Source: Candidatus Iainarchaeum sp. (GTDB taxonomy: Archaea > Micrarchaeota > Micrarchaeia > Anstonellales > Bilamarchaeaceae). From it: 50,950 nucleotides of DNA. This document shows positions 40,337-48,971 of the stretch, piece after piece. The position numbers and the translations under genes were made by a program. Position 1 is the first letter of the stretch; each line of letters starts with the position of its first letter. Below the pieces are notes generated by a model, which was given only the letters and a program-made list of their open reading frames with translations, did not search any database and was not told where the DNA came from. The stretch spans positions 1 through 50,950 of the forward strand of contig JAQTSF010000001.1 in the NCBI GenBank assembly GCA_028711485.1, written 5' to 3'.

Positions 40337-41089
40337 ATGTTTTCATTAAAAGGAAAAACGGCAATAATTACCGGATCTGATCGAGGAATAGGGAAAGGTA
40401 TAGCTATCGTACTCGCAAAAGCAGGTGCAAATATTGTTATAACCTCAAGACATAAGGAAAAATGTGAAAAAACAGCTTCTGAAATTGAAAAATTAGGGGT
40501 AAAAACGCTTGCAATAGAATGTGATGTAGCAAAAGAAGAAGATGTAAAACAGTTAGTAGAAAATACTGTTAAAAAATTTGGAAAGCTGGATATAATGGTA
40601 AACAATGCCGGAGTATTGCTTCAGAAACCAACCGAGGAAGTTGAACAAAATGAGTGGAATAGAATTATAGATATCAATTTGAAAGGAATTTTCCTTGGAA
40701 CAAAATATGCATTAAAACAGATGAAAAAACAAAAAAATGGAAATATTGTAAATATCGCCTCTATTGCAGCATTAAAAGGCTATCCGCAACTTTCAGTTTA
40801 CTGTGCATCAAAAGGAGGAATTGTTTCCTTTACCAAATCAGTTGCAATTGAATTTGCATCTCAAGGTATACGAATTAATGCGATTCTGCCCGGAGCAATA
40901 GAAAGCGATATGACAAAAACCGGACCAAATCCAGAGAAAACATTGGAAATGTATAAGAAACAGATTCCAATCGGCAGTATTGGAAAACCCGAGGACATTG
41001 GTTATGGAGTACTATATTTGGTTAGTGAGGAATCAAAGTATGTTACTGGTCATTCCTTGGCCATAGACGGCGGATGGTCTGTTGAATAA
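40337..41089 (+). CDS. Short-chain dehydrogenase/reductase (FabG-like)
   Basis: The 250-residue protein has the SDR hallmarks: GSDRGIGKGIA nucleotide-binding loop, NNAG in IMVNNAGVLL, the catalytic Ser in VNIASIAALKGY, and YCASKGG with Tyr and Lys. It ends with YVTGHSLAIDGGWSVE, as in FabG and glucose dehydrogenases. The substrate cannot be assigned. It is divergent from rbcL and shares its promoter region, which could link it to sugar metabolism. Confidence 0.88.
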   Translation: MFSLKGKTAIITGSDRGIGKGIAIVLAKAGANIVITSRHKEKCEKTASEIEKLGVKTLAIECDVAKEEDVKQLVENTVKKFGKLDIMVNNAGVLLQKPTEEVEQNEWNRIIDINLKGIFLGTKYALKQMKKQKNGNIVNIASIAALKGYPQLSVYCASKGGIVSFTKSVAIEFASQGIRINAILPGAIESDMTKTGPNPEKTLEMYKKQIPIGSIGKPEDIGYGVLYLVSEESKYVTGHSLAIDGGWSVE

Positions 41090-41132
41090 ATTATAGAATA
41101 CAGGAAACTACTTTTTTTAGGAATTATTCAAT

Positions 41133-41246
41133 GCAGGGGATGGGGATCGAACCCACGAACCCACTAAGGGACTGAACTCTGAATCCAGCACGTTTAATCT
41201 TAATTTTAAATACATAAAATTAATTTGACCACTTCGTTACCCCTGC
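41133..41246 (-). tRNA. tRNA-Leu(CAG) with a hairpin insertion in the D-loop
   Basis: Acceptor arms GCAGGGG and CCCCTGC, anticodon stem CTGGA/TTCAG with loop TTCAGAG (anticodon CAG), a long class II variable arm (TCCCTTAGTGGGTTC) and T-arm GTGGG-TTCGATC-CCCAT are clear. The gene is 114 nt because about 31 nt (41193-41223) are inserted at the end of the D-loop after GTGGTCAAA. The insert contains TTAATTTTA/TAAAATTAA with a 6 nt loop (41200-41223). Without it the D-arm is ACG-AAGTGGTCAAA-CGT. No canonical bulge-helix-bulge motif is evident. CCA is not encoded. Confidence 0.9.
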
Positions 41247-41307
41247 AGTTTATACTACAAATAAAATCCACAATACTCTTTTAACTTATTCCTATCAATT
41301 CAGTTTA

Positions 41308-41841
41308 ATGAATAAAGAAGAAATACGTTCAAAAATGAAAGAACTATTATATTCACAGTCAAGAGAAGATGTAAAATATAAAAGTGAAATGATAATGAAT
41401 AAACTACTCTCAATAAAAGAATTTATGGAAGCTAGTTCTGTCTCAGTTTACCTTTCCAAACCCCATGAAGTTGATACAAATTATACTGTAGAACATTTGT
41501 TAGGAAAGAAAAGATTATCTGTTCCAGTAACTAATAGCAAAATAGATTTAGTTGAATTCACTTCATTCAATGATCTTGTTGCTGGAAAATTCGGAATTCT
41601 TGAACCAAAAACAAAGAGTTTTATTGATTATACTCCGGATTTAATTCTTATTCCCGGAGTTGCATTTGATATAAAAAAGAATAGATTAGGATATGGAAAA
41701 GGATTCTATGACATTTTCCTTAAAAATAAATCAATAACAAAAATTGCGCTCGCATTTGATTTTCAAATCGTTGAAAAACTTCCAAATGAAAAACATGACA
41801 TACCAATGGATTTAATAATTACTGAAAAAAGAATTATCTAG
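41308..41841 (+). CDS. 5-formyltetrahydrofolate cyclo-ligase
   Basis: The 177-residue protein has KEEIRSKMKELLYSQSRE at the start, ASSVSVYLSKPHEVDT, then PDLILIPGVAFDIKKNRLGYGKGFYDIFL cut at the signature GYGKGFYD. It ends HDIPMDLIITEKRII. The enzyme returns 5-formyl-THF to the active folate pool using ATP. It supports the nearby purN, which uses formyl-THF. The CorB-like gene follows after 8 bp. Confidence 0.92.
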   Translation: MNKEEIRSKMKELLYSQSREDVKYKSEMIMNKLLSIKEFMEASSVSVYLSKPHEVDTNYTVEHLLGKKRLSVPVTNSKIDLVEFTSFNDLVAGKFGILEPKTKSFIDYTPDLILIPGVAFDIKKNRLGYGKGFYDIFLKNKSITKIALAFDFQIVEKLPNEKHDIPMDLIITEKRII

Positions 41842-41849
41842 GTTAAATA

Positions 41850-42866
41850 ATGATTGAACTTGGAATATTACTTTTATTAATACTTCTTGCCCTTTCGGCT
41901 TTTTTCTCAGGATCAGAAGTAGCTCTAATATCAATGGATCGGCTTACTTTAAGAAAATTATCCAATCAAAAAGTAAAAGGAATAGCAATATTGCGAAGGG
42001 TAAGAAGAAAACCGCAAAAAATGCTTACAACCCTCTTAATAGGAAATAATATTGTAAATATCCTACTTTCTTCATTAAATACAATAATCTGTATAGAACT
42101 TTTCGGATCAATAGGTTTCGGGATTGCAGTAGGAATTACAACTTTCTTTATCTTAGTTTTTGGTGAAATATTCCCTAAAAGCTATTCTGAGGCAAACAGG
42201 GAAAAAATTGCATTGTTTTCAGCACCGATAATCCTAATTCTTTCTAAAATATTTCATCCGATAATTTTGTTATTTGATTCAATTTCAGCATTTCTATTCA
42301 AATATATCTTTAAATTCAAACCTAAAAACAGGCAGATCACAGATAAGGACATTGTTGCTTTAGTTGAATTAGGCGTAGAAGAACAGACAATCCATCCAAA
42401 AGAAAAAGAAACCATAGAAAAACTATTAAAATTCGACGAAGTTTCCATAAAAGATATCCTTATCCCAAAAAAAGATATGATTTGCGTATCTTCGGAGAAT
42501 ACAGTTGAAAAAATTCTTCCATTAATAGATAAGTCAGGATATTCAAGATATCCTGTTTATGATAAAAGAAAATCAAACATAATTGGGATAGTGCATATAA
42601 AAGAAATTCTAAGGGCAATAGAAGAAAATAGATCCAAGGATAAAATAAAATATTTAACTATAAATGCAATTCATATCCCTAGTGATGAAAAAATAAACAA
42701 AACACTTATCAAATTACAAAAAACACGTGTGCATATGGCTTTTGTAGTTAATAAAAAAAACTTCGTAATTGGATTAATTACCTTTGAAGATCTTTTAGAA
42801 GAAATATTTGGAGAAATCGAAGACGAAGAAGATGTTGTCAAAGCACTTAATTTGGTAAAAGTGTAA
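41850..42866 (+). CDS. CorB/CNNM-type transporter (DUF21 plus CBS domains)
   Basis: The 338-residue protein has a DUF21 membrane domain (LSAFFSGSEVALISMDR, TLLIGNNIVNILLSS, LVFGEIFPKSYSEAN) with three or four helices. Two CBS domains follow (IKDILIPKKDMICVSSENTV, YSRYPVYDKRKSNIIGIVHI, MAFVVNKKNFVIGLITFEDLLEEIFGEI cut here). CorB proteins transport Mg2+ and bind ATP through the CBS pair. The CorC_HlyC C-terminal domain found in many relatives is missing. It is tightly linked to MTHFS and 31 bp before purN. Confidence 0.9.
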   Translation: MIELGILLLLILLALSAFFSGSEVALISMDRLTLRKLSNQKVKGIAILRRVRRKPQKMLTTLLIGNNIVNILLSSLNTIICIELFGSIGFGIAVGITTFFILVFGEIFPKSYSEANREKIALFSAPIILILSKIFHPIILLFDSISAFLFKYIFKFKPKNRQITDKDIVALVELGVEEQTIHPKEKETIEKLLKFDEVSIKDILIPKKDMICVSSENTVEKILPLIDKSGYSRYPVYDKRKSNIIGIVHIKEILRAIEENRSKDKIKYLTINAIHIPSDEKINKTLIKLQKTRVHMAFVVNKKNFVIGLITFEDLLEEIFGEIEDEEDVVKALNLVKV

Positions 42867-42897
42867 TCTTTTAAATTATTAATTCAAATCTATATTT

Positions 42898-43518
42898 ATG
42901 CCAAAACTTTCAATAGCTATTCTTGCAAGCGGAAGAGGTTCTAATTTTCAGTCTATAATAGATGGAATAGAAGAAGGCGAGATAGATGGAAAAATAAAAG
43001 TACTCATTACCAATAATCCAAATGCAAGGGCCATACAAAGAGCAAAAGAACACGATATCCCATATGAGGTCCTTTCAAGTGAATTATACCACAGCAGGGA
43101 AGCAATGGATGCAAGAATAAAGGAAATACTGGATTCCAATAAAATAAATCTCGTGGTTTTGGCAGGTTATATGAGAATAATAAAATCAAAATCCCTTCTT
43201 GAACAATACAAACACAAAATAATCAACATTCATCCCTCTCTTCTTCCTGCATTTAAGGGAAGTACCGATGCCCAAAAAGATGCTTATGATTATGGATGCA
43301 AGATATCTGGTCTGACCATCCATTTTGTTTCTGATGATATTGATGGTGGAGAAATAATTCTCCAAAAAGCAGTAGACATAAGCTCCTGCTCCTCAGGAGA
43401 TGAAGTTGCTGATAAAATACTTGAATATGAAAACAAATCTTATCGCGAAGTGGTTGCGATGTTCTCTAAAGGAACTTTTGAAATTAAAGGAAGACATGTA
43501 AAATATGTTCCGGATTGA
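42898..43518 (+). CDS. purN: Phosphoribosylglycinamide formyltransferase
   Basis: PurN transfers a formyl group from 10-formyl-THF to GAR. The 206-residue protein has ILASGRGSNFQSIIDGI, VVLAGYMRII, the catalytic pair in INIHPSLLPAFKG (Asn, His), and the Asp in FVSDDIDGGEIILQ. The segment after FKG is STDAQKDAYDYG rather than the common HAxxxAL, a small divergence. ATG 42898 begins the canonical start MPKLSIAILAS. The glycosyltransferase follows by 4 bp. Confidence 0.94.
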   Translation: MPKLSIAILASGRGSNFQSIIDGIEEGEIDGKIKVLITNNPNARAIQRAKEHDIPYEVLSSELYHSREAMDARIKEILDSNKINLVVLAGYMRIIKSKSLLEQYKHKIINIHPSLLPAFKGSTDAQKDAYDYGCKISGLTIHFVSDDIDGGEIILQKAVDISSCSSGDEVADKILEYENKSYREVVAMFSKGTFEIKGRHVKYVPD

Positions 43519-43522
43519 TTCT

Positions 43523-44227
43523 ATGACTGATATTTCCATCATTATACCCACTTTAAATGAAGAGGATAAACTAAAAAAATGCCTTCTTTCTGTTAGAAAT
43601 CAAAAAACAGATATTGATTTTGAGGTTATTATTTCTGATGGAAATAGTAATGACCGCACAAGAGAAATAGCTGAAAAATACGCAGATAAAATATTAACTG
43701 TAACAAAAAAAGGCATATGGAGAGCAAGAAATCAAGGGGCTAAAAGTGCAAAATCAGAATATCTATGTTTTATTGATGCTGATACGCTATTGCCCAGAAA
43801 TTATATTTCTTCAGTATATCCTATAATTTCAAATGATAATTCTATAGCCGCATTATCCTGTGCATTTACTTTTGATAAAACTTCAAGGACACTAAAAGCC
43901 GTGGAATCAATATGCAATAACTATTTAGCAATAAAAGGAATATCCGGAAAAGGGGAAATATTGGGATTTAATAATGTTATACGGAAAAGTTTTTTTTCTA
44001 AATTAGGCGGATTCCCGAACAGACCTCTTGAAGATGGTGCACTTTCAATAAGAATGAGGAGGCTGGGCAGGGTGATATTTCTCAACGAACCAAGAGTGAC
44101 AACCTCAGCAAGAAGGTTTGAAAATGGTGGAGTTATAAAAACCACTTTTTATTATGCAGGCCTCAGTCTTGCGACAAACATACCCCACGAGACAATAAAG
44201 AAAATTTTTTCTTATAAAAAAGTATAA
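43523..44227 (+). CDS. Family 2 glycosyltransferase
   Basis: From ATG 43523 the protein has 234 residues. It has the GT-A start ISIIIPTLNEEDKLKKCLLSV, ISDGNSNDRTREIAEKYAD, ARNQGAKSAKSEYLCFIDADT with the DxD-like metal site, and GFNNVIRKSFFSKLGGF with EDGALSIRMRRLG. It likely transfers a sugar to a lipid or protein acceptor at the membrane. The ATG at 43505 would overlap purN and adds no family sequence. It converges with dtdA. Confidence 0.9.
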   Translation: MTDISIIIPTLNEEDKLKKCLLSVRNQKTDIDFEVIISDGNSNDRTREIAEKYADKILTVTKKGIWRARNQGAKSAKSEYLCFIDADTLLPRNYISSVYPIISNDNSIAALSCAFTFDKTSRTLKAVESICNNYLAIKGISGKGEILGFNNVIRKSFFSKLGGFPNRPLEDGALSIRMRRLGRVIFLNEPRVTTSARRFENGGVIKTTFYYAGLSLATNIPHETIKKIFSYKKV

Positions 44228-44228
44228 T

Positions 44229-44969
44229 TCAGCATTCTTCTATTTCTATTCCAAATTCCTGATTAATTAGATTTATTTTATCTTTCTGCCATTTATTGCA
44301 TTCCCTATCAATCAAAATTTTATTTACTTTCCCATTTCTATTTTTATTAATTGCCTGAATAAACATTTCTCTATCAAATTCTTTTATCATATATTTTGGG
44401 AGTATATGCCCAACAGCATACTTTCCATTTACTGCAATTTCTGTAAATTTTTGAGAGTAATGTCCCCCACCAATACAAAATATTTCCTCATATCTACTCT
44501 TATCTTTTAATATATCTAAAACTGCTCTTGCGACAACTTCACCAGCTTTTTCATTTCCCCATTCATTCTCACTACTTCCAATTTCGACAAAAATAATCGG
44601 TACTTTACAATTAGGACCATGATGATCTGATTCAATAAATACTGGCCAGTTGAGATTTAATTTTTTATTCCAAAAATCCATTCTTTTTATTACTTTTTTA
44701 AGCGTATTCCCATCTGCAATATTCAATGTTCTATCAGTTCCACCATATTCTGCTTTTCCCCAATTACCTGGAATATGAGCAGTTAACATTGGTTTAGGAT
44801 TTTTTGACTTGTGCGTGCTCAATACAATTATTTCATCAGTTTCAAAATCTGTTGGGACCTCAAGAACATCCTTGAAGAATTCATTTAATTTTATACTCGT
44901 GTCTATTTTTTTTATATTCTTAGCTATATTATAACTAGCTTCATTTACCTTTGTAAACATTATATCCAT
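44229..44969 (-). CDS. dtdA: D-aminoacyl-tRNA deacylase (DTD2)
   Basis: DTD2 removes D-amino acids from mischarged tRNA. The 246-residue protein has STHKSKNPKPMLTAHIPGNW, ESDHHGPNCKVPIIFVEIGS and IGGGHYSQKFTEIAVNGKY followed by GHILPKYM, all family signatures. GAGGGAATAAG precedes ATG 44969. It is the last gene of the uppS-to-dtdA minus-strand run, 9 bp after the polyprenol kinase-like gene. Confidence 0.94.
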   Translation of the reverse strand: MDIMFTKVNEASYNIAKNIKKIDTSIKLNEFFKDVLEVPTDFETDEIIVLSTHKSKNPKPMLTAHIPGNWGKAEYGGTDRTLNIADGNTLKKVIKRMDFWNKKLNLNWPVFIESDHHGPNCKVPIIFVEIGSSENEWGNEKAGEVVARAVLDILKDKSRYEEIFCIGGGHYSQKFTEIAVNGKYAVGHILPKYMIKEFDREMFIQAINKNRNGKVNKILIDRECNKWQKDKINLINQEFGIEIEEC

Positions 44970-44978
44970 CTTATTCCC

Positions 44979-45536
44979 TCAAACAAAAAGTTTCAATATA
45001 ATTATACCTATTAAAGGTATTGAAGCATTATCATTAATCGGAAGTTCTATACTTTCTATAATTGTACACGCAGCTGCTATCAATACCCCCATAGGACCTA
45101 TCAAAAAGTACACTGGAATAGATGATAAAAACATTGCAACACTACCATTTATCGTCTTTTTTTTGTTATACGGAAGTTTTTTTCTAGATTTTATACCTAC
45201 CAATGTAGACATTCCATCCCCAATACCTAGAATCCAAATAACTGATTTTATCTGATTTATATCTGAAAGAAAAGTGATTGTCAGCAAACACCCAACAACC
45301 AACCAAGCAGAGCCATAACCCACAAATCTAGGATTATCCCTTTCAAATAAATTAATTAATCCGTCTATCAAAGGAATTCTATTTTTTATAATTTTAATAT
45401 TTATTATTAGCGATCCTACTAATAGAACTAAAATAAGCATGAGTACTGTACCTGTCCTTCCGAAAAATTCCATAAAAAGTAAAACAAGGAGGGTAGCTGC
45501 CATATGTATATATTGCCTGTAATTCTCATTTTTCAT
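44979..45536 (-). CDS. Dolichol/phytol kinase-like integral membrane protein
   Basis: This 185-residue protein has about six helices and the CTP-dependent lipid kinase signature GDGMSTLVGIKSRKKLPYNKKKTINGSVAMF cut around GDG and KT-NGS. Relatives phosphorylate dolichol, phytol or diacylglycerol with CTP. ATG 45536 has GGAGGA just upstream; the earlier ATG 45551 would include that site. The PAP2 phosphatase directly upstream overlaps it by 4 bp. The pair could recycle polyprenol carriers. Confidence 0.8.
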   Translation of the reverse strand: MKNENYRQYIHMAATLLVLLFMEFFGRTGTVLMLILVLLVGSLIINIKIIKNRIPLIDGLINLFERDNPRFVGYGSAWLVVGCLLTITFLSDINQIKSVIWILGIGDGMSTLVGIKSRKKLPYNKKKTINGSVAMFLSSIPVYFLIGPMGVLIAAACTIIESIELPINDNASIPLIGIIILKLFV

Positions 45537-46006
45537 TTTATCCTCCTCCAATAATAATCCACTATTTCATATACTATCGGACTAAGTGTCATTGAAGCAG
45601 TTACATCTAGAAAAGTATGAACACCTAAATATATCCTTGTTATTGCAATAAATACTGCAAAAATCAAAAACAAAACAAATTTTTTGTTATCAAGGAAACC
45701 AAGTGCTAGAGTAAATGCGACAATTGTATGATTGCTTGGAAATGAATAACCCTGCGAGCAGTCAGTCCTCAAATTAAGTTCTTCGCAGGGACGCGGAGTT
45801 CCAATGGCAATTTTTATCAAACTGCTAAATACTAAAGCAAGAAATATGGCTGCCATAAGTTTTGTTCTTTTTTTATCATTTCTCTCAAAAATCAATAGTA
45901 AAACAAAAACCAATAATAAGAAATATAACGAATTATCCAAAAATACCGATAACTGTGTGAGCAGTGGATTATTCATATTATTTATCGCTATCGTTACTGC
46001 ATCCAT
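45533..46006 (-). CDS. PAP2-family membrane lipid phosphatase
   Basis: The 157-residue protein has the three PAP2 motifs: KIAIGTPRPC, SFPSNHTIVAF and TRIYLGVHTFLDV, within about five membrane helices. In archaea such enzymes dephosphorylate polyprenyl pyrophosphate or related lipids. ATG 46006 lies 1 bp after the TadC-like stop; an in-frame ATG at 46015 would overlap it. Its gene order after uppS and before the kinase suggests lipid-carrier recycling. Confidence 0.9.
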   Translation of the reverse strand: MDAVTIAINNMNNPLLTQLSVFLDNSLYFLLLVFVLLLIFERNDKKRTKLMAAIFLALVFSSLIKIAIGTPRPCEELNLRTDCSQGYSFPSNHTIVAFTLALGFLDNKKFVLFLIFAVFIAITRIYLGVHTFLDVTASMTLSPIVYEIVDYYWRRIK

Positions 46007-46007
46007 A

Positions 46008-47327
46008 CTACACATTCATCATTATTAAATAAAAACCTAATCCCAAAACCACCATAATAATTGTTGTAGCCAATCCTATCGATTTTCTCTCTTCTATGCT
46101 TGTTATATGTCTTCCTGCAATCATTGAGTAAATTATCAAATAAAGAGGTATTGCAGTTTCAAAAATATTTTCATCGACATCAGTTCCCAATATTCCACCA
46201 AATGTTTTTCCCATATTTTTTGTTATTGTAAGTATTATCGGTATAAGGATTGAACCAAGAATCAAAGTATATTTTTGTATAGCCAAACTGTTCGCTCTGT
46301 TCCTTTTTATTTCAAAATATCTCATAATATCCTCAGCCATTTCACTTAAAACTTTAAAATTATTATTTTCTATACTGTACCTAAACAGACTTATTGTTCT
46401 TGAAAACAATACTGATTTTTTGTTGTTTTCCATATTTTTCAGTATTTTTATTTGTCCTACATTGGATTTGAGCTGATTGTTTGCTTTTCTAAATTCCTCA
46501 GAAAGTTCACCATATCCTGCCTTTGAAACTTCATTCGTTATTTTTTCAAAAGACATTCCATGCATTTGAGACACATAAGAAAGCATATCCGGTATGTTTT
46601 CTTCTATACTTTCCCTTTTTTTCTCATGCAAATACTTTTGGTATATATAATATGCTCCAAAAACAGAAGCTAATAATACTCCAACAATTCCCAATATATA
46701 AAAAATAAAAAATGCTAGTATTATCCATAATAAAAACAAATATTCTTCATTATGTTTCTGATCATATATCAGCAATGGATAATTTTTTTCCGAAATAATA
46801 ATCAAACCCAAACTCATTATCGGAATTCCTAAAAGAAGCAATAATTGATACTCCATTTCGTTCATAACCACTCCGAAAGAAATTCCACCAAGAAAATAAA
46901 TTATAGTTAAAAACGTAGGTGCTATTACTGCTAAAACTACAAAAATAAGTCCATAAATAGAACTTTTATTGGAGTATTCCTTTATCTCATATTCCTGTCT
47001 TGAAACAAGTTCATTAGATAATCGCCTTATCCTTTTTCCTCTTTCACCCATAGAATGCGTAGTTGCAAGCTGCATCAAAGCCATCCTTATTTTATTAGAT
47101 TTTATGCTTTTCGATGCAGAACGAATAGCTTCCTCTATTGCAATACCAGATTCTGTTTTTTCAATAATTTTGAGAATAATTTTTGAACATTCCCCCTCCT
47201 CGTTTGAAATCACTTTAAGAGAGTCATAAATGCTTAATCCACTTTCTATAAGTACACTTATTCTTCTAAGAAAAAAAGCCAGTTCCATATCAGCTTTTTT
47301 ATAATCTATCATCTTTCTCAAATCCAT
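46008..47327 (-). CDS. TadC/FlaJ-like pilus assembly membrane protein
   Basis: The protein of about 440 residues has two T2SF domains (ADMELAFFLRRISVLIESG, EENIPDMLSYVSQMHGMSF) separated by paired helices, and further helices at the C terminus. It forms the inner-membrane platform for an archaeal type IV pilus-like system, driven by the ATPase encoded directly upstream. ATG 47327 (MDLRKMIDYKK) and ATG 47312 are both plausible and overlap the ATPase end; ATG 47369 is less likely. No pilin or prepilin peptidase gene is adjacent. Confidence 0.9.
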   Translation of the reverse strand: MDLRKMIDYKKADMELAFFLRRISVLIESGLSIYDSLKVISNEEGECSKIILKIIEKTESGIAIEEAIRSASKSIKSNKIRMALMQLATTHSMGERGKRIRRLSNELVSRQEYEIKEYSNKSSIYGLIFVVLAVIAPTFLTIIYFLGGISFGVVMNEMEYQLLLLLGIPIMSLGLIIISEKNYPLLIYDQKHNEEYLFLLWIILAFFIFYILGIVGVLLASVFGAYYIYQKYLHEKKRESIEENIPDMLSYVSQMHGMSFEKITNEVSKAGYGELSEEFRKANNQLKSNVGQIKILKNMENNKKSVLFSRTISLFRYSIENNNFKVLSEMAEDIMRYFEIKRNRANSLAIQKYTLILGSILIPIILTITKNMGKTFGGILGTDVDENIFETAIPLYLIIYSMIAGRHITSIEERKSIGLATTIIMVVLGLGFYLIMMNV

Positions 47328-48633
47328 AGAGTGATTTTTGAACGTTTTCAAAATAATCAATAAAATCATTATCCGATTTTGAAATAATTTTCTCTCTAGT
47401 TTTTATCTCCTCAAACATTTCTTTTTTTGAAAAACCTAATTTATCTGCAATTTCTAAGACAGTATCTGATGATTTGATTTCGTTTTCATTTGCCTTAAAA
47501 TATTCCGCATATCTCGGACTTCCGATTTCAACAATCTCCCGTATTTCTCTATTTTTTCTTTTTTTCCTGTCATAAACCAGTCTTCTTTTTTGAACTAAAA
47601 TCAAATCTACAGATTTTGTTTCTGATTCAGAACAACCAAGAGATTTTAATCTCTGAACAGTTTCATCAAAACTTCTTCCATGCATAGTACAATAACTTCC
47701 GCGAGCTTGTCCTGAGAGCATTATATCCACCATTGCTTCAATTTCATCAGGTTTTCTTACTTCTCCTATTACTGTTCTATCTGGTCTCATTCTAAGGCTG
47801 TCATGCACTAAATCACTCAGTGAAATTTTCATATTTTCGTTTGTAACAAGTCTTATCTGATGTTCATGAAGTATGTTTATTTCCGGAGTTTCTTCTATTA
47901 GCAATACCCTCTCATTTTTAGGAATAAATGTAAAAAGGGAATTCATTGTAGTTGTTTTTCCACTTGCAGTATTCCCAGAAATTATCACATTACTATCAGA
48001 TTGCATTATCAATGAAAGAAAGGCCATTCCATATAAGCTAATTGCTGATTTGGAAACTAGTTCTTTAGGTGTGTATGGGTTCATTCTAAATTTTCTAATT
48101 GTTAATTCACATTGCGATATTGGTGGTGCAGTTGCATGCACTCTTGAACCATTAGGCATTACTCCATTTACTCGAGGTTTTTTCAAAGTTATTGTTCTCC
48201 CTATTTTTTTAATTATCTTGTTCACAAATTCCTTAAAAAATTCTTCATCATTAAATGCAACATTTGTTCTCATCCAACCTCTGTTTCTCTCAAAAATATA
48301 AATAGGTTTTCCTATACCAATTATGCTAATTTCCTCTATTTCATCATTGTCCATAAGCTCTTCCAGAGGTCCGAATCCGAATATATGTTTTACTGCATTC
48401 TCTAACATATATCTCTCTTGATCATAATCCAGAGTCAATCCTTCTTTTTCGCATTCAGCAGACATTATTTGTTTTATACTTTCTTCAGCTTCCTCATTAT
48501 TCATTATACTTTTTATCTTTGTCTTTTCGCCATAAACAGATTCAATTTTTTTTATAAGTTCTTCTTCCTCACTGCTCATCCTCTTTATTTTTAATTTTCT
48601 TTCACCTATTTTAAGAATCTCCCATCCGAGCAT
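47299..48633 (-). CDS. TadA/CpaF-type secretion ATPase
   Basis: The 444-residue ATPase has the type II/IV secretion layout: N-terminal domain (FGFGPLEELMDNDEIEEISI), PRVNGVMPNGSRVHATAPP, Walker A SGNTASGKTTTMNSLF, the Asp box LLIEETPEINI, the segment SLRMRPDRTVIGEVRKPDE and the His box YCTMHGRSFDET. It powers pilus assembly with the TadC-like protein. The ATG 48633 has GGAGGAGAT upstream and overlaps the DUF192 gene by 28 bp. Confidence 0.95.
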   Translation of the reverse strand: MLGWEILKIGERKLKIKRMSSEEEELIKKIESVYGEKTKIKSIMNNEEAEESIKQIMSAECEKEGLTLDYDQERYMLENAVKHIFGFGPLEELMDNDEIEEISIIGIGKPIYIFERNRGWMRTNVAFNDEEFFKEFVNKIIKKIGRTITLKKPRVNGVMPNGSRVHATAPPISQCELTIRKFRMNPYTPKELVSKSAISLYGMAFLSLIMQSDSNVIISGNTASGKTTTMNSLFTFIPKNERVLLIEETPEINILHEHQIRLVTNENMKISLSDLVHDSLRMRPDRTVIGEVRKPDEIEAMVDIMLSGQARGSYCTMHGRSFDETVQRLKSLGCSESETKSVDLILVQKRRLVYDRKKRKNREIREIVEIGSPRYAEYFKANENEIKSSDTVLEIADKLGFSKKEMFEEIKTREKIISKSDNDFIDYFENVQKSLYGFEKDDRL

Positions 48634-48971
48634 TTTATCTCCTCCCCTTTTTTAGGAACAGAATCAGGTTTTATTGTTTCTAAGAGATATTTTGATGGTG
48701 TTTTATTTTCCACCCATTTTGAAAAAGGCCTAACTTTTATAACCTCAGTAACTTTCATATTTTTATCTATATAAATCGCATAAAATTCAGAGAATACGAA
48801 TATAGAATGGATTGGATTTTTACTTTCATTTTCAAAAACAAAAAAAATATTCCTGTCTTTTTTTCTATTAAACATAAGTCCAATTGCCTTTGAAATAAAA
48901 TTTTCTGCTATCTCACAATTTCTACATATTACCTTTCCATTACTTTTATTTTTTATATCTATAACTCTCAC
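48606..48971 (-). CDS. DUF192 family protein
   Basis: The 121-residue protein matches DUF192: CEIAENFISKAIGLMFNRK, NIFFVFENESKNPIHSIF, YAIYIDKNMKVTEVIKVRPFS and SKYLLETIKPDSV. The family forms a small beta-barrel of unknown function, often secreted elsewhere but here without a signal peptide. It lies between uppS (no gap) and tadA (28 bp overlap). Confidence 0.85.
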   Translation of the reverse strand: MRVIDIKNKSNGKVICRNCEIAENFISKAIGLMFNRKKDRNIFFVFENESKNPIHSIFVFSEFYAIYIDKNMKVTEVIKVRPFSKWVENKTPSKYLLETIKPDSVPKKGEEIKCSDGRFLK

